From positions 1 through 64,000 of the forward strand of contig NZ_JANHDP010000001.1 in assembly GCF_024494695.1 (NCBI RefSeq): 64,000 nt of DNA. Direction: 5' to 3'. Positions 52,360 through 61,130 of the stretch are shown one piece after another. Position 1 is the first letter of the stretch. The number at the start of each line of letters is the position of its first letter. Both the position numbers and the translations under genes were made by a program. Below the pieces are notes generated by a model. It saw only the letters and a list, made by a program, of their open reading frames with translations, made no database searches and was not told where the DNA came from. This DNA comes from Natronoarchaeum rubrum (lineage in GTDB: Archaea > Halobacteriota > Halobacteria > Halobacteriales > Natronoarchaeaceae).

Positions 52360-52506
52360 TCAGATGTCGAACGCGGCGATCTCGGAGGAGCCACACTCCA
52401 GACAGCGTTCGGCGTCGGCCGGCGTGTTCGTCCCGCAGACACGGCATTCGTAGATAGTCTCCTCGGCCCCATCGAGCAGCGATCGCATACGATCTAGCAG
52501 CGCCAT
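52360..52506 (-). CDS. 48-residue zinc-ribbon protein
   Basis: The short frame reads MALLDRMRSLLDGAEETIYE, then CRVCGTNTPADAERCLECGS and SEIAAFDI. Two CxxC pairs (YECRVCG and RCLECG) form a complete zinc ribbon after a short helix. Such zinc-finger microproteins are widespread in Haloferax. The coding bias and TATA-like box (CTTATG on the minus strand, about 33 bases upstream) support it. Function is unknown. It is convergent with coxC, 42 bases away. Confidence 0.8.
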   Translation of the reverse strand: MALLDRMRSLLDGAEETIYECRVCGTNTPADAERCLECGSSEIAAFDI

Positions 52507-52598
52507 TCTGCGCTTGCTCGTCGCGCCATCCGGCATAAGCTTTCGTGTTTACGACGCAATCGGCCGTTCGACGGTGCCAGCGGCTTGCAAACGCCGGG

Positions 52599-54134
52599 TC
52601 AGGACCGCCAGTACGCTCGCGTCAGCAACACGAGTACGGGGAAGATCTCCAGACGACCGATCCACATCAGGCCGGCCATCAGTAGCTTCGACGTCCACGG
52701 GAAGTCGATGAAGTTCCCCATCGGGCCGACCGTTCCGAGTCCCGGCCCGATGTTGCCCAGGGTCGCCGCGCAGGCGGTTATCAGGCCGATCACCTCGATC
52801 TCGAACCCGTCGACCCGCGCGGCGTCGAGCGCGAGCAGCATGGCGCCGACGAGAAACAGAACGAAGTACAGCAGCGTGAACGTGTAGATGCCTCGCACCG
52901 CCGTCTCGTCGAGCGCGGTGCCGCCGAGCCGGACCGGGCGCACCGCTTCGGGATGAACGGTGGTGAACAGCTCGCGGCGGATCGACTTGAGGATCACCAG
53001 CCAGCGGATCATCTTGATGGCGCCGCCGGTCGACCCCGCCGAGCCGCCCAAAAACATCGCGAACACGAGCGCGTACTGGGCCGGCGGGCTCCAGACGTCG
53101 AAGTTCATGCTGGCGTAGCCCGTCGTCGTGACGATCGAGACGACCTGGAACGCGGCGTGGCGCACCGATGGCTCGATCGCGCCCGCGACCCGGCCGACGT
53201 TCTCGGCGTCGACCAGCCCGCCGTCGACGAACAGCAGGGCGCTGACGATCGCGGTCAGCGACGCCAGGACGCCCGCGTAGAAGCGGAACTCGCTGTCGGC
53301 GACCGCCTCGCGCCAGTCGCCGCTGATCACCTGCCAGAACAGCACGAAGTTCGTCCCGGCGACGACCATGAACGGGATGATCGCCCACTGGACGGCCCAC
53401 GAGAACGCTTCGATGCTGCGCGCCTGCGGGGAGAACCCGCCGGTCGGCATCGTGGTGAACGTGTGTGCGATCGCACCGTAGGCGGTCATGTTCGGCGCGA
53501 TCTCGGTGACGCCCAGCAGAAACAACAGGAGGGCCTCGGCGATCGAGAAGCCGACGTAAGCCAGCCAGAGCGCGCGGGCCGTCTCGGCGATCCGGGGCGT
53601 GAGTTTCTCGACGCCGGGGCCGGGCGCCTCGGCTTCCATCAGCTGTGCGCCGCCGACCGACAGTTCGGAGAGGATCGCCACCGCGAGGACGACGATCCCC
53701 ATCCCGCCGAGCCACTGGGTGAGCTGGCGCCACATCATGATCTCCCGGGAGTGTGTTCCGACCGAAATGTCCCGCATGACGGTCGATCCGGTGGTCGTGA
53801 AGCCGCTCATGCTCTCGAACAGGGCGTTGACCGGCTGAGCGATCGTCCCGGTGCCGGCGAGCACGTAGGGAACGGCGCCGACGAGCGCGACGAGCAGCCA
53901 CGTCAGCCCGACCATCAGGAACGCCTCCCTGTCGCCCAGATCCTCGGCCGACCCGACGCGTTCGAGCAGCGTCCCCGCCAGTACCGTGCCGGCCATCGTC
54001 GCGACGAACACCAGCAGGTCCTCCTGCTCGTACAGCAAGGAGACGACGATCGGGACGACGAAGGCCACTGAGAGGTACTTCAGAACGGTGCCGCTGAGGC
54101 TCACGCTGGCCCGCCAGTCGACGCGGAGCCTCAT
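52599..54134 (-). CDS. trkH: TrkH-type potassium uptake protein, membrane subunit
   Basis: This 511-residue channel-like protein imports K+, needed for salt-in osmoadaptation. It has the four-pore-loop (M1-P-M2) architecture. Selectivity loops are in MSGFTTTGSTVM, TFTTMPTGGFSP, IVTTTGYASMNF and CAATLGNIGPGLG. A long N-terminal helix starts the protein. Its ATG overlaps the trkA stop by 4 bases, so the two are cotranslated with trkA first. Length and residues are normal. Confidence 0.94.
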   Translation of the reverse strand: MRLRVDWRASVSLSGTVLKYLSVAFVVPIVVSLLYEQEDLLVFVATMAGTVLAGTLLERVGSAEDLGDREAFLMVGLTWLLVALVGAVPYVLAGTGTIAQPVNALFESMSGFTTTGSTVMRDISVGTHSREIMMWRQLTQWLGGMGIVVLAVAILSELSVGGAQLMEAEAPGPGVEKLTPRIAETARALWLAYVGFSIAEALLLFLLGVTEIAPNMTAYGAIAHTFTTMPTGGFSPQARSIEAFSWAVQWAIIPFMVVAGTNFVLFWQVISGDWREAVADSEFRFYAGVLASLTAIVSALLFVDGGLVDAENVGRVAGAIEPSVRHAAFQVVSIVTTTGYASMNFDVWSPPAQYALVFAMFLGGSAGSTGGAIKMIRWLVILKSIRRELFTTVHPEAVRPVRLGGTALDETAVRGIYTFTLLYFVLFLVGAMLLALDAARVDGFEIEVIGLITACAATLGNIGPGLGTVGPMGNFIDFPWTSKLLMAGLMWIGRLEIFPVLVLLTRAYWRS

Positions 54135-55495
54135 AGCTTCTCGAGGACGTCGTCGAGAACTTCGGTGGCCAGAAACACGACGACGTGGTCGCCCGCCTCG
54201 ACGCGGGTGTCGCCGCGCGGCGTGATGTGCGTGCCGTCGCGCGTGATCGCGCCGACGACGACGCACTCCGGTAGATCGGCCATGGCATCTTGGATCGTCT
54301 GCCCGACGAGCAGGCTGTCGCGGTCGACCTCGAACTCGACGACCTCCGCGAGGTCGCTTTCGAGCATGGCGACGTTCTCGGCCTCGCCCTCGCGGGTGAA
54401 CCGCGTGATCTCCTCGGCGGTCTCCTCGCGCGGGTTGATCGCGATGTCGACGCCGACGGCCTCGAACAGGTCGATGTAATCCGGCGACTCGACGACGGTG
54501 ACGGTGCGATCGACGCCCTGGCGCTCGGCCAGCAGCGACACGAGCAGGTTCTTCTGGTCGTTTTCGAGCGTCGAGATCAGCAGGTCCGAATCGCCGACGT
54601 GCTCGCGCGAGAGGAACTCGGTGTCGGTCGCGTCGCTTTGCATGACGGTCGTCTTGGGGAGTTCCTCGGCGAGTTCGCGGGCGCGGTCGGGGTCCTGCTC
54701 GATGAGGCGAGGGCTCAGTCCGTGCTCCTCGAAGATGCGGGCGGCCTGGAAGCCGATGTCGCTCCCGCCGACGATCACGATCTCCTCGGCGCCGTTCCGG
54801 GCCTCGGCGGGGTACAACTGCGTCGCGAAGTCCTGGACGCTCTCGGGACTCCCGATCACGACGAGCCGATCGGCCGCGCGAATCTGGGTGTCCCCGCGGG
54901 GGATCGTCACTTCGCCCTCGCGGAAGATCGCCGCGAACGTCAGCGATTCGAACCGGTCGGCTTCCTGTATCGTCTCGCCGGCGATCGGGCTCTCGGCGTC
55001 GATCTCGAACTCGGCCATCCGCACCGCGCCGCCGGCGAACACGTCGGCGTCGTGGGCGCCGGGCAGCCCGGCGATCTGGACGATCGCGTGGGCGGTCAGC
55101 AGGTCGCTCCCGACCATGAAGTCGACGCCGAAGGCGCCCTTGGCGCGGCGCCACGTGTCGAGCAGATTCGTCTTCTTGACGCGCGCGATCGTGAACGCGT
55201 CGGAGACGGTCTTGGCCGTCCCGCAGGCGACGAGGTTCGTCTCGTCGTTGTCCGTACTCGCGATGACGATGTCGGCGTCCTCGACGTCGGCGTCTTCGAG
55301 GACGTCCAGCGAGGTCCCGTCGCCGGCGATCGAGAGCACGTCGAGCGAGTAGGTGAGCTCCTCGACGATCTCGGGGTCGCGCTCGACCACCACCACCTCG
55401 TTGGAGTCCGCGAGGTTGGCGGCGATGCTGCGCCCGACCTCGCCGGCGCCGATGACGATCACGCGCACGCGGGGACCACCATGATTACCGGCCAT
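54131..55495 (-). CDS. trkA: TrkA potassium regulatory subunit (two RCK repeats)
   Basis: This 454-residue cytosolic protein binds NAD(H)/ATP and gates TrkH. It has two tandem RCK-N/RCK-C units: VIVIGAGEVGRSIAANLA with the acidic VVERDPE, a first TrkA-C at about 140-225, VIVGGSDIGFQAARIFEE with LIEQDPD, and a second TrkA-C to the end. The annotated ATG (MAGNHGG) is followed by a GTG at residue 10 giving MRVIVIG, a common start for the family. The TATA-like AT-rich DNA at 55505-55520 is close to the ATG, so the GTG start is possible. Confidence 0.95.
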   Translation of the reverse strand: MAGNHGGPRVRVIVIGAGEVGRSIAANLADSNEVVVVERDPEIVEELTYSLDVLSIAGDGTSLDVLEDADVEDADIVIASTDNDETNLVACGTAKTVSDAFTIARVKKTNLLDTWRRAKGAFGVDFMVGSDLLTAHAIVQIAGLPGAHDADVFAGGAVRMAEFEIDAESPIAGETIQEADRFESLTFAAIFREGEVTIPRGDTQIRAADRLVVIGSPESVQDFATQLYPAEARNGAEEIVIVGGSDIGFQAARIFEEHGLSPRLIEQDPDRARELAEELPKTTVMQSDATDTEFLSREHVGDSDLLISTLENDQKNLLVSLLAERQGVDRTVTVVESPDYIDLFEAVGVDIAINPREETAEEITRFTREGEAENVAMLESDLAEVVEFEVDRDSLLVGQTIQDAMADLPECVVVGAITRDGTHITPRGDTRVEAGDHVVVFLATEVLDDVLEKL

Positions 55496-55589
55496 TCTTC
55501 CGGGTACAATAAGTGTATTGTCCTTCGGTCGCTGCAGCCGTCCGTCTCTCCCGATCGTGGCGCCCGTTCCGGGGACGACGGTGCGGGGC

Positions 55590-56120
55590 TCAGACCGACG
55601 ACGGCGCCTCGTGGATCCGAAGGTCGACCTCCCGTCGTTGGCCCTCCAGATCGGCGACGATGCGCTCGACGATCTTTTCGGCCTCGTCGAGCACTTTCGG
55701 ACGGAGCTTGTCGATCACCCAGCCGATCGAGACCAGCGCGGGCAGGTCGAGCGCGCTCGAGTTCGCGCTGTCGGCGTCGAACTCGATGACAAGCCGGACC
55801 CGGCTGGCCGTCTCGCGGTCGGGCGGCGCGGCCTCCGGCTGATGGTCGACGCGCCAGTGGCCTCGCGCGCGGATGTCCTTCACGAGTCGCCAGTCGATCC
55901 GCTCGGGCGGGTCGGTGTCGGTCACCGCCGAGCGAGCCGTGTAGCTGAGCTTCCACCACGAAAGTTCCAGATCGTATCGGGTTCCCTCCTCGCCCGTTCC
56001 GTCTTTGCGGACCTCCTCCAGGTACTCCGAATAGTCGGCGTAGCGAGGGAAGTCCTCGAGGAACGCGTAGATCTCCTCGGGCGGGAGGTAGACGTCCGTA
56101 CTCACCTCGACTCTGTCCAC
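55590..56120 (-). CDS. polyketide cyclase/START-like protein
   Basis: This 176-residue protein of the SRPBCC superfamily opens MDRVEVSTDVYLPPEEIYAF, followed by DFPRYADYSEYLEEV and, in the C-terminal half, a long helix with EAEKIVERIVADLEGQ. Related proteins include coenzyme Q-binding Coq10-type and ribosome-associated toxin-like proteins. The start is a GTG at 56120, supported by the family pattern; upstream open frame is not coding in character. Ligand unknown. Confidence 0.85.
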   Translation of the reverse strand: MDRVEVSTDVYLPPEEIYAFLEDFPRYADYSEYLEEVRKDGTGEEGTRYDLELSWWKLSYTARSAVTDTDPPERIDWRLVKDIRARGHWRVDHQPEAAPPDRETASRVRLVIEFDADSANSSALDLPALVSIGWVIDKLRPKVLDEAEKIVERIVADLEGQRREVDLRIHEAPSSV

Positions 56121-56334
56121 GGTTCGACGTTTGCGGGCGCGACAGTAAGTGTTACGCGCCTCGGCGTCTTCGCGACCGTTTTGCGACGTGTCGCGGCGTC
56201 GGGCCGAACGCGCGACGGCGTCTCGGGGTTGGCGGTTTTCGCATCGGCGTCCGGACGCCGCGGCTTCCGCTTCGGCGCCGGTCGCCGCGACGCGTCCGGC
56301 GCGTTCATACTCCCGCGGTGCGGACCTCGAAGCG

Positions 56335-57093
56335 ATGACCCGAGACGTGCTCATCGTCGGCGGCGGCGTCGCCGGACTCTCGGCGGGTGTCTTCACCGCG
56401 CGGGCGGGGCTCGACACCCTGATCGTCGACCCGTCGGCCGGCCGGACGGGAGCCGACGCCGCGGACGGATCGATCCTCGAACGCAACGCCAGCCTGGAGA
56501 ACTACCCCGGCATTCCGGCGGGGACTGACGCCCGACTGTATCTCGATATGCTTCGCGAGCAGGCCGAGGCGGCCGGCTGCGAGTTCCGTTCGGGGCGGGT
56601 CGTCGACGTCCGCCCGCGCGAGGACGACTTCGGGATCGAACTCGCGGACGGCGACGAACGCGCCGCGGTCCGCGTGATTGCCGCGTCGTGGTCCGACGTC
56701 TCCTATCTCGATCCCCTCGACGTCGAACTGATCGACCGCGGGTCGAAGACGTACGTCGGCGTCGACGAGCACGGTCGGACGCGCGTACCGGGGCTGTACG
56801 CCGCCGGGCGGATCGCCGGGCGTCCGCATCAGGCGATCGTCGCGGCCGGGCACGGCTCGGCCGTCGCGCTGACCGCGATCGAGGAGTCCGACGCCAACTT
56901 CTATCACGACTGGGTCGCGCCCGAGGGGTACTTCACCGGACGAGGTCGCGAGGTGCCGCCGGGCTGCGAGGAGATCGACGATGCCGAGCGTCGGGCGCGC
57001 GAGGCCGACGCGCGCGACCGGCTGGCCGAGCGGAGCGCGGAACCGCTCGACGAGACGCCGACGATGCACCCCAGCGTCGACGCCGACGAATAG
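56335..57093 (+). CDS. minimal thioredoxin-reductase-like flavoprotein
   Basis: This 252-residue protein has an N-terminal FAD fold (VLIVGGGVAGLSAGVFTARAG), the ENYPGIP motif of thioredoxin reductases near residue 60, and the C-terminal FAD motif GLYAAGRIAGRPHQAIVAAGHGS. The NADPH domain between them is missing or reduced to a few strands, and the redox C-x-x-C is absent. It therefore cannot work as a standard thioredoxin reductase. The gene precedes the HalX regulator by 61 bases. The ATG at 56335 starts at the FAD strand. Confidence 0.82.
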   Translation: MTRDVLIVGGGVAGLSAGVFTARAGLDTLIVDPSAGRTGADAADGSILERNASLENYPGIPAGTDARLYLDMLREQAEAAGCEFRSGRVVDVRPREDDFGIELADGDERAAVRVIAASWSDVSYLDPLDVELIDRGSKTYVGVDEHGRTRVPGLYAAGRIAGRPHQAIVAAGHGSAVALTAIEESDANFYHDWVAPEGYFTGRGREVPPGCEEIDDAERRAREADARDRLAERSAEPLDETPTMHPSVDADE

Positions 57094-57154
57094 TACGACT
57101 GCTAACACGCGGCCCCCAAAAGTATTACCTCCTTGGACAACCAGTTGATACCAG

Positions 57155-57721
57155 ATGGACGAACAGCGCGGCATCGTTCTCGTCGTGGACGACGATCCTC
57201 GCGTCGCTCGCGTCTACGCCGAGCAGCTCCGCCAGCACCACACGGTTCGTGTGGCCTACAGCGGTGAGGAGGCGTTAGAGAGCCTCGACGACGACGTCGA
57301 GGTCGTGCTGCTCGACCGGCGGATGCCGGACCTCACCGGCGACGAGGTTCTGGAGCGAATCCGCGACCGCGGGCTGACCTGCCAGGTGGCGATGGTCACC
57401 GCGGTCGAGCCGGACTTCGACATCATCGAGATGGCGTTCGACGACTACCTGTTCAAGCCGGTCACCGGCGAGCAGCTGCTCTCGACGGTCGACCACCTGC
57501 TTCGGCGGGCAACCTACGATCTCAAGCTGCAGGAGTTTTTCGCGGTCGCCTCGAAGCGGGCCGCGCTGGAGGCCGAGAAGTCCCGCTCCGTGCTCCAGCG
57601 CAGCGAGAAGTTCGCCGATCTGACGGCGCGATTCGAGCACCTGCGCGAGGAGCTCGACGAGTCCCTCCGGCAACTCGACGACGAGGAAGCGTTCGATCTC
57701 GTGCTGTCGGATCGATTCTGA
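57155..57721 (+). CDS. HalX-domain response regulator (copy 2)
   Basis: This 188-residue protein has the same layout as the copy at 9780. The receiver has VVDDDPR, Asp in VLLDRRMPDLTGDEVL, Thr in AMVTAVEPDFDIIEMAFDDY and Lys in YLFKPVTGE. The HalX helical domain has FFAVASKRAALEAEKSRS. Long stretches are near-identical between the two copies, so they share a recent ancestor. There is no adjacent histidine kinase and no DNA-binding domain. Confidence 0.93.
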   Translation: MDEQRGIVLVVDDDPRVARVYAEQLRQHHTVRVAYSGEEALESLDDDVEVVLLDRRMPDLTGDEVLERIRDRGLTCQVAMVTAVEPDFDIIEMAFDDYLFKPVTGEQLLSTVDHLLRRATYDLKLQEFFAVASKRAALEAEKSRSVLQRSEKFADLTARFEHLREELDESLRQLDDEEAFDLVLSDRF

Positions 57722-57812
57722 GCCCGGTTTCGACTCCCGGCCGATCGACCACGTAGCGTCGCCGCCGGCCGCCGCGACAACGTTTTGTCGGCCCCGCGAG
57801 AATGGTCGTCCG

Positions 57813-59054
57813 ATGCTGGAGGGAGTCAACGTCGCGCTCGGGGTCTGTGGCTCCATCGCGGCGGTCAAGACCGTCGAACTGGCCCACGAGCTCCGCCGCC
57901 GCGGCGCCGCCGTGCGGGCGGTGATGACCGGGGGCGCGCAGGGGATCGTCCACCCGTGGGCCGTCGAGTTCGCCACCGACCGCGAGGTCGTCACCGAACT
58001 CACCGGCGCCGTCGAGCACGTCGAGCTCTGCGGCCGCGAGGGCTGGGCCGACGTGTTCCTGATCGCGCCGGCGACGGCCAACACGGTCGGCAAGATCGCC
58101 GGCGCGGTCGACGACACGCCCGTAACGACCTGCGCGACCACGGCGCTGGGTGCCGACGTGCCGGTCGTGATCGCCCCCGCGATGCACGAACCGATGTACG
58201 ACCACCCCGGCGTGCTGGAGGCGATCGAGCGCGTCGAATCGTGGGGCGTCGAGTTCGTCGACCCGCGAATCGAGGAAGGGAAGGCCAAGATCGCAGCCGA
58301 GGAGAGCATCTGTCTCGCGACCGCCCGCGCGGCCGTCGACCGACCGCTCGACGGCGAGCACGTCGTCGTCACCGCCGGCGCCACCGCGGAGGCGATCGAC
58401 CCCGTGCGCGTCCTGACGAACCGCTCGTCGGGCAAAACCGGTCGGGCGGTCGCGAAGGCCTGCTACGTCCGGGGCGCCGACGTGACGCTGATTCACGGCG
58501 TCGTCGGCCCGCACGCCCCGTCGAACGATCCGGACGAGCCGGCGCTCGGCCCGGACGGATCGCTCGGCTACGCCGACTACCGCCGCGTCGAGAGCGCCGC
58601 CGAGCTCCGGGACGCCGCGCTCGACGCCGCGGCCGACGCCGACGCGCTGATCTCGACGGCGGCGATCGGCGACTACACGGTCGAGCGACGCGACCGGAAG
58701 ATCAGGTCGGGCCAGAAGCTGACGCTCAACCTCGACCCGACGCCGAAGGTGATCGACGCGGTGCGCGAGGCCCGCCCCGACCTGCCGATCGTCGGCTTCA
58801 AGACCGAAACTGCGGGTGCGGCGGGCGATCGAGAGGGCGATCGTTCGGACGCCGACGCCGAGATGGCCGAGGCCGCCCGCGAGACGCTCGACCGGGTCGA
58901 CCTCGCGTTCGTGGTCGCGAACGACGCGAGCGTGATGGGCGCCGACGAGACGCGGACCCTGTTCGTCGACGCCGACGACGCCGAGGCGTTCGAGGGGTCG
59001 AAGCGAGCGCTCGGCGGCGCGGTCGCGGACCGGCTCGTCGGCGTCGTCGACTGA
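57813..59054 (+). CDS. coaBC: bifunctional phosphopantothenoylcysteine synthetase/decarboxylase
   Basis: This 413-residue coenzyme A enzyme has the N-terminal flavin decarboxylase part (about 1-175) with GVCGSIAAVKTVELA, the catalytic His in AVEHVELCGRE, IAPATANTVGKIA, and APAMHEPMYDHP (the archaeal form of bacterial APAMN). The C-terminal synthetase (about 185-413) has VVTAGATAEAIDPVR, TNRSSGKTGRAVAKA and VANDASVMGADE. It is complete and intact. Confidence 0.95.
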   Translation: MLEGVNVALGVCGSIAAVKTVELAHELRRRGAAVRAVMTGGAQGIVHPWAVEFATDREVVTELTGAVEHVELCGREGWADVFLIAPATANTVGKIAGAVDDTPVTTCATTALGADVPVVIAPAMHEPMYDHPGVLEAIERVESWGVEFVDPRIEEGKAKIAAEESICLATARAAVDRPLDGEHVVVTAGATAEAIDPVRVLTNRSSGKTGRAVAKACYVRGADVTLIHGVVGPHAPSNDPDEPALGPDGSLGYADYRRVESAAELRDAALDAAADADALISTAAIGDYTVERRDRKIRSGQKLTLNLDPTPKVIDAVREARPDLPIVGFKTETAGAAGDREGDRSDADAEMAEAARETLDRVDLAFVVANDASVMGADETRTLFVDADDAEAFEGSKRALGGAVADRLVGVVD

Positions 59055-59287
59055 CCGTTCGTTCGGGCAGCTCCACTGCCAATTTTGCCGTGATCGACCG
59101 GCAGCGACGGGCCGAGAACGAAATTGTTTTCCTCGGGGTACCGCTTGGTTCGGACAACAGACAGAGCCATGAGTGATGCAACTAGATCCGGACGCGGCGC
59201 CGCGATACGGCCAGCGTCGGGATCGCTCTCCGGGCTTTCGGGGCGCGATCGACGCCCGCCCGATCCCCCGACGGAGGGCGATCCCGC
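59055..59287. other. Mrp operon upstream region with possible leader frame
   Basis: This 233-base gap before the mrpE GTG contains AT-rich AAATTGTTTTCC (about 59121-59132), a candidate promoter, and a 40-codon frame starting at 59169. That frame's stop overlaps the mrpE GTG in a GTGA junction. No other gene is supported. Confidence 0.45.
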
Positions 59288-60379
59288 GTGACCCACACGC
59301 TGGTGCCCGTCGAGGAGTCGGCGACGCTCCGTCGGACCGTCGAGTACGCCGTCGAGTCCGCGCTCGACGCGTCCGACGGGGACGCCCACATCACGTTCGC
59401 CTACGTGATCTCGGCCGATAGCACGCAGCTCCCCGGTTCGGAGCTGGAGGAATCCGGTCGCGACCTCCTCGACCGGATCGAGGTGTGGACCGAGGAAGAC
59501 GCTGGCGAGCATATCGACGAGCTAACCGTCGAGACGACGGTGCTCGGGGCCGACGAGTACCTCTTTAGCCCCTCCGACGTGGCGCGCGTGGTCGGCGCCC
59601 GCGCGGTCTCGACCGGCGTCGACCGGATCGTGCTCGACCCGGAGTACGATCCCGGCGCCGGCCAGCCGCTGCTCGAACCGCTCAAGTCCGAGCTGAGCCG
59701 GGACGACCGCTTCGACACCGAGGAGGCACCCGTCGAGCACCCGCGGCGCTCGGCGCGCGTCGTCGCGCCCGCCAGCGCCAGCCGGTTCCTCGGGACGTTC
59801 CTGATCTCGTTCGTCTTCTACCAGGTTGTCGGCGGCTTCGCCGGCATCTTCGACCTCGTCACCGGCGTCGCGACCGCGCTGATCGCGGCAATCGTGCTCT
59901 CGCAGGTGACGTTCGCCCGCCCGCCGCAAGTCGGCGCCTCGCTGGCCCGAATAGCCCGCTGGTGCGTGTTCGCGCCGGTGTTGCTCTGGGAGATCGTGAT
60001 CGCGAACCTGCAGGTCGCGACCGTCATCCTGAACCCCCGCGCGGAGATCGACCCGCGGATGACGCGGATCCACGCGGCGGTCTGGGGCGCGCTGCCGGTG
60101 ACGACGCTGGCCAACAGCATCACGCTCACGCCCGGGACGCTCACCGTCCGCGAGCGCGGGCAGGACCTGTACGTCCACTCGCTGCTTCCCGTCTCGCGCG
60201 AGGGGCTGTTCGACGGCAGTCTGGAGCGGTGGGTCCGATTCGTGTTCTACGGGCGCCGGGCGATGCGGATCGACAGCCCGCGCGAGCGCGGCGACGCCGA
60301 AGTGCTCCAGCAATCGGACGATTCGGAGACCGAGAAAGAGGCCGACGCCGACGACGACGCCGGGGGTGAGTCGGCGTGA
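59288..60379 (+). CDS. mrpE: Usp-domain/MrpE fusion, Na+/H+ antiporter subunit E
   Basis: This 363-residue protein joins a universal-stress-like domain (about 1-140, HTLVPVEESATLRRTVEYAV) to an MrpE/MnhE membrane part (about 160-300, FLGTFLISFVFYQVV, then LWEIVIANLQVATVILNP and NSITLTPGTLTVRE). The acidic C-terminal tail (SETEKEADADDDAGG) is unique. It starts with GTG and its stop overlaps mrpF. Usp fusions are known in haloarchaeal Mrp; the nucleotide-binding role is inferred. Confidence 0.93.
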   Translation: MTHTLVPVEESATLRRTVEYAVESALDASDGDAHITFAYVISADSTQLPGSELEESGRDLLDRIEVWTEEDAGEHIDELTVETTVLGADEYLFSPSDVARVVGARAVSTGVDRIVLDPEYDPGAGQPLLEPLKSELSRDDRFDTEEAPVEHPRRSARVVAPASASRFLGTFLISFVFYQVVGGFAGIFDLVTGVATALIAAIVLSQVTFARPPQVGASLARIARWCVFAPVLLWEIVIANLQVATVILNPRAEIDPRMTRIHAAVWGALPVTTLANSITLTPGTLTVRERGQDLYVHSLLPVSREGLFDGSLERWVRFVFYGRRAMRIDSPRERGDAEVLQQSDDSETEKEADADDDAGGESA

Positions 60380-60666
60380 GCGTCGCCACCGGTGACCTCG
60401 CGACCGACCTGTTCCTCGGGACGGCCGCGCTGTTCGTCGTGCTGGCCGTCGCGATGCTGTACCGGGCCGTCGACGGCCCGACGATGCAGGACCGCGTGCT
60501 GGCGGTGAACGTGCTCGGCACGAACACCGTCGTGATCCTCGCGCTGCTGGCGGTCGGTCTCGGGGAGTCGTCGTTCCTGGACATCGCGCTGATCTACGCG
60601 CTGCTGAACTTCCTGATGTCCGTGGCGATCTCGAAGTTCACCGTCGAGCGGGGTGGGATCATATGA
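60376..60666 (+). CDS. mrpF: Na+/H+ antiporter subunit MrpF
   Basis: This 96-residue protein has three helices, at about 12-32, 44-62 and 65-85, with the MrpF motif YRAVDGPTMQDRVLAVNVLGT. It starts with GTG overlapping the mrpE stop (GTGA). It ends with an ATGA overlap with mrpG. Confidence 0.93.
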   Translation: MSVATGDLATDLFLGTAALFVVLAVAMLYRAVDGPTMQDRVLAVNVLGTNTVVILALLAVGLGESSFLDIALIYALLNFLMSVAISKFTVERGGII

Positions 60667-61130
60667 GCGCCGTCGAGACCGCCCGGCTGGTCGCCATCGG
60701 CGTCCTGCTGGCGGGATCCCTGCTGTTCACGCTCGTCTCGGCCGTCGGCGTCATCCGGCTGCCGGACATCTACTCGCGAGCCCACACCGCCTCGCAGGCC
60801 GACACACTCGGCGCCGGCTTCGCGCTGGCGGCCGTCGCGCTCTCGCTTGGCGTCCAGGCGACCACCGCGAAGACGGTGCTACTCTTGCTGTTCATCTTCC
60901 TGACGAACCCGACCGCCGCCCACGCCATCGCCCGGGCGGCCGACGAGGACGGCATCGAGCCGTGGACGACCGACGACGACCGCACCGCGCGGGATCTCGC
61001 GCCGGATCGCAGCGGCGACGCCGACGCGTCGGAGCCCGCCCGCGACGGCGTCGACGAAGAGGTGGGTGAGCGATCCGAGGGATCGCGATCCTCGTCAGCG
61101 CACCGCTCTGACGGAGGTGAGTCGGCGTGA
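60663..61130 (+). CDS. mrpG: Na+/H+ antiporter subunit MrpG
   Basis: This 155-residue protein has an MrpG core of about 100 residues: three helices, GVIRLPDIYSRAHTASQADTL and LFIFLTNPTAAHAIARAA. The C-terminal 55 residues are a hydrophilic Ser/Asp/Glu/Arg tail that most MrpG proteins lack, encoded by repetitive GC-rich DNA (about 61073-61124). The start overlaps mrpF and the stop overlaps the next GTG. Confidence 0.93.
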   Translation: MSAVETARLVAIGVLLAGSLLFTLVSAVGVIRLPDIYSRAHTASQADTLGAGFALAAVALSLGVQATTAKTVLLLLFIFLTNPTAAHAIARAADEDGIEPWTTDDDRTARDLAPDRSGDADASEPARDGVDEEVGERSEGSRSSSAHRSDGGESA

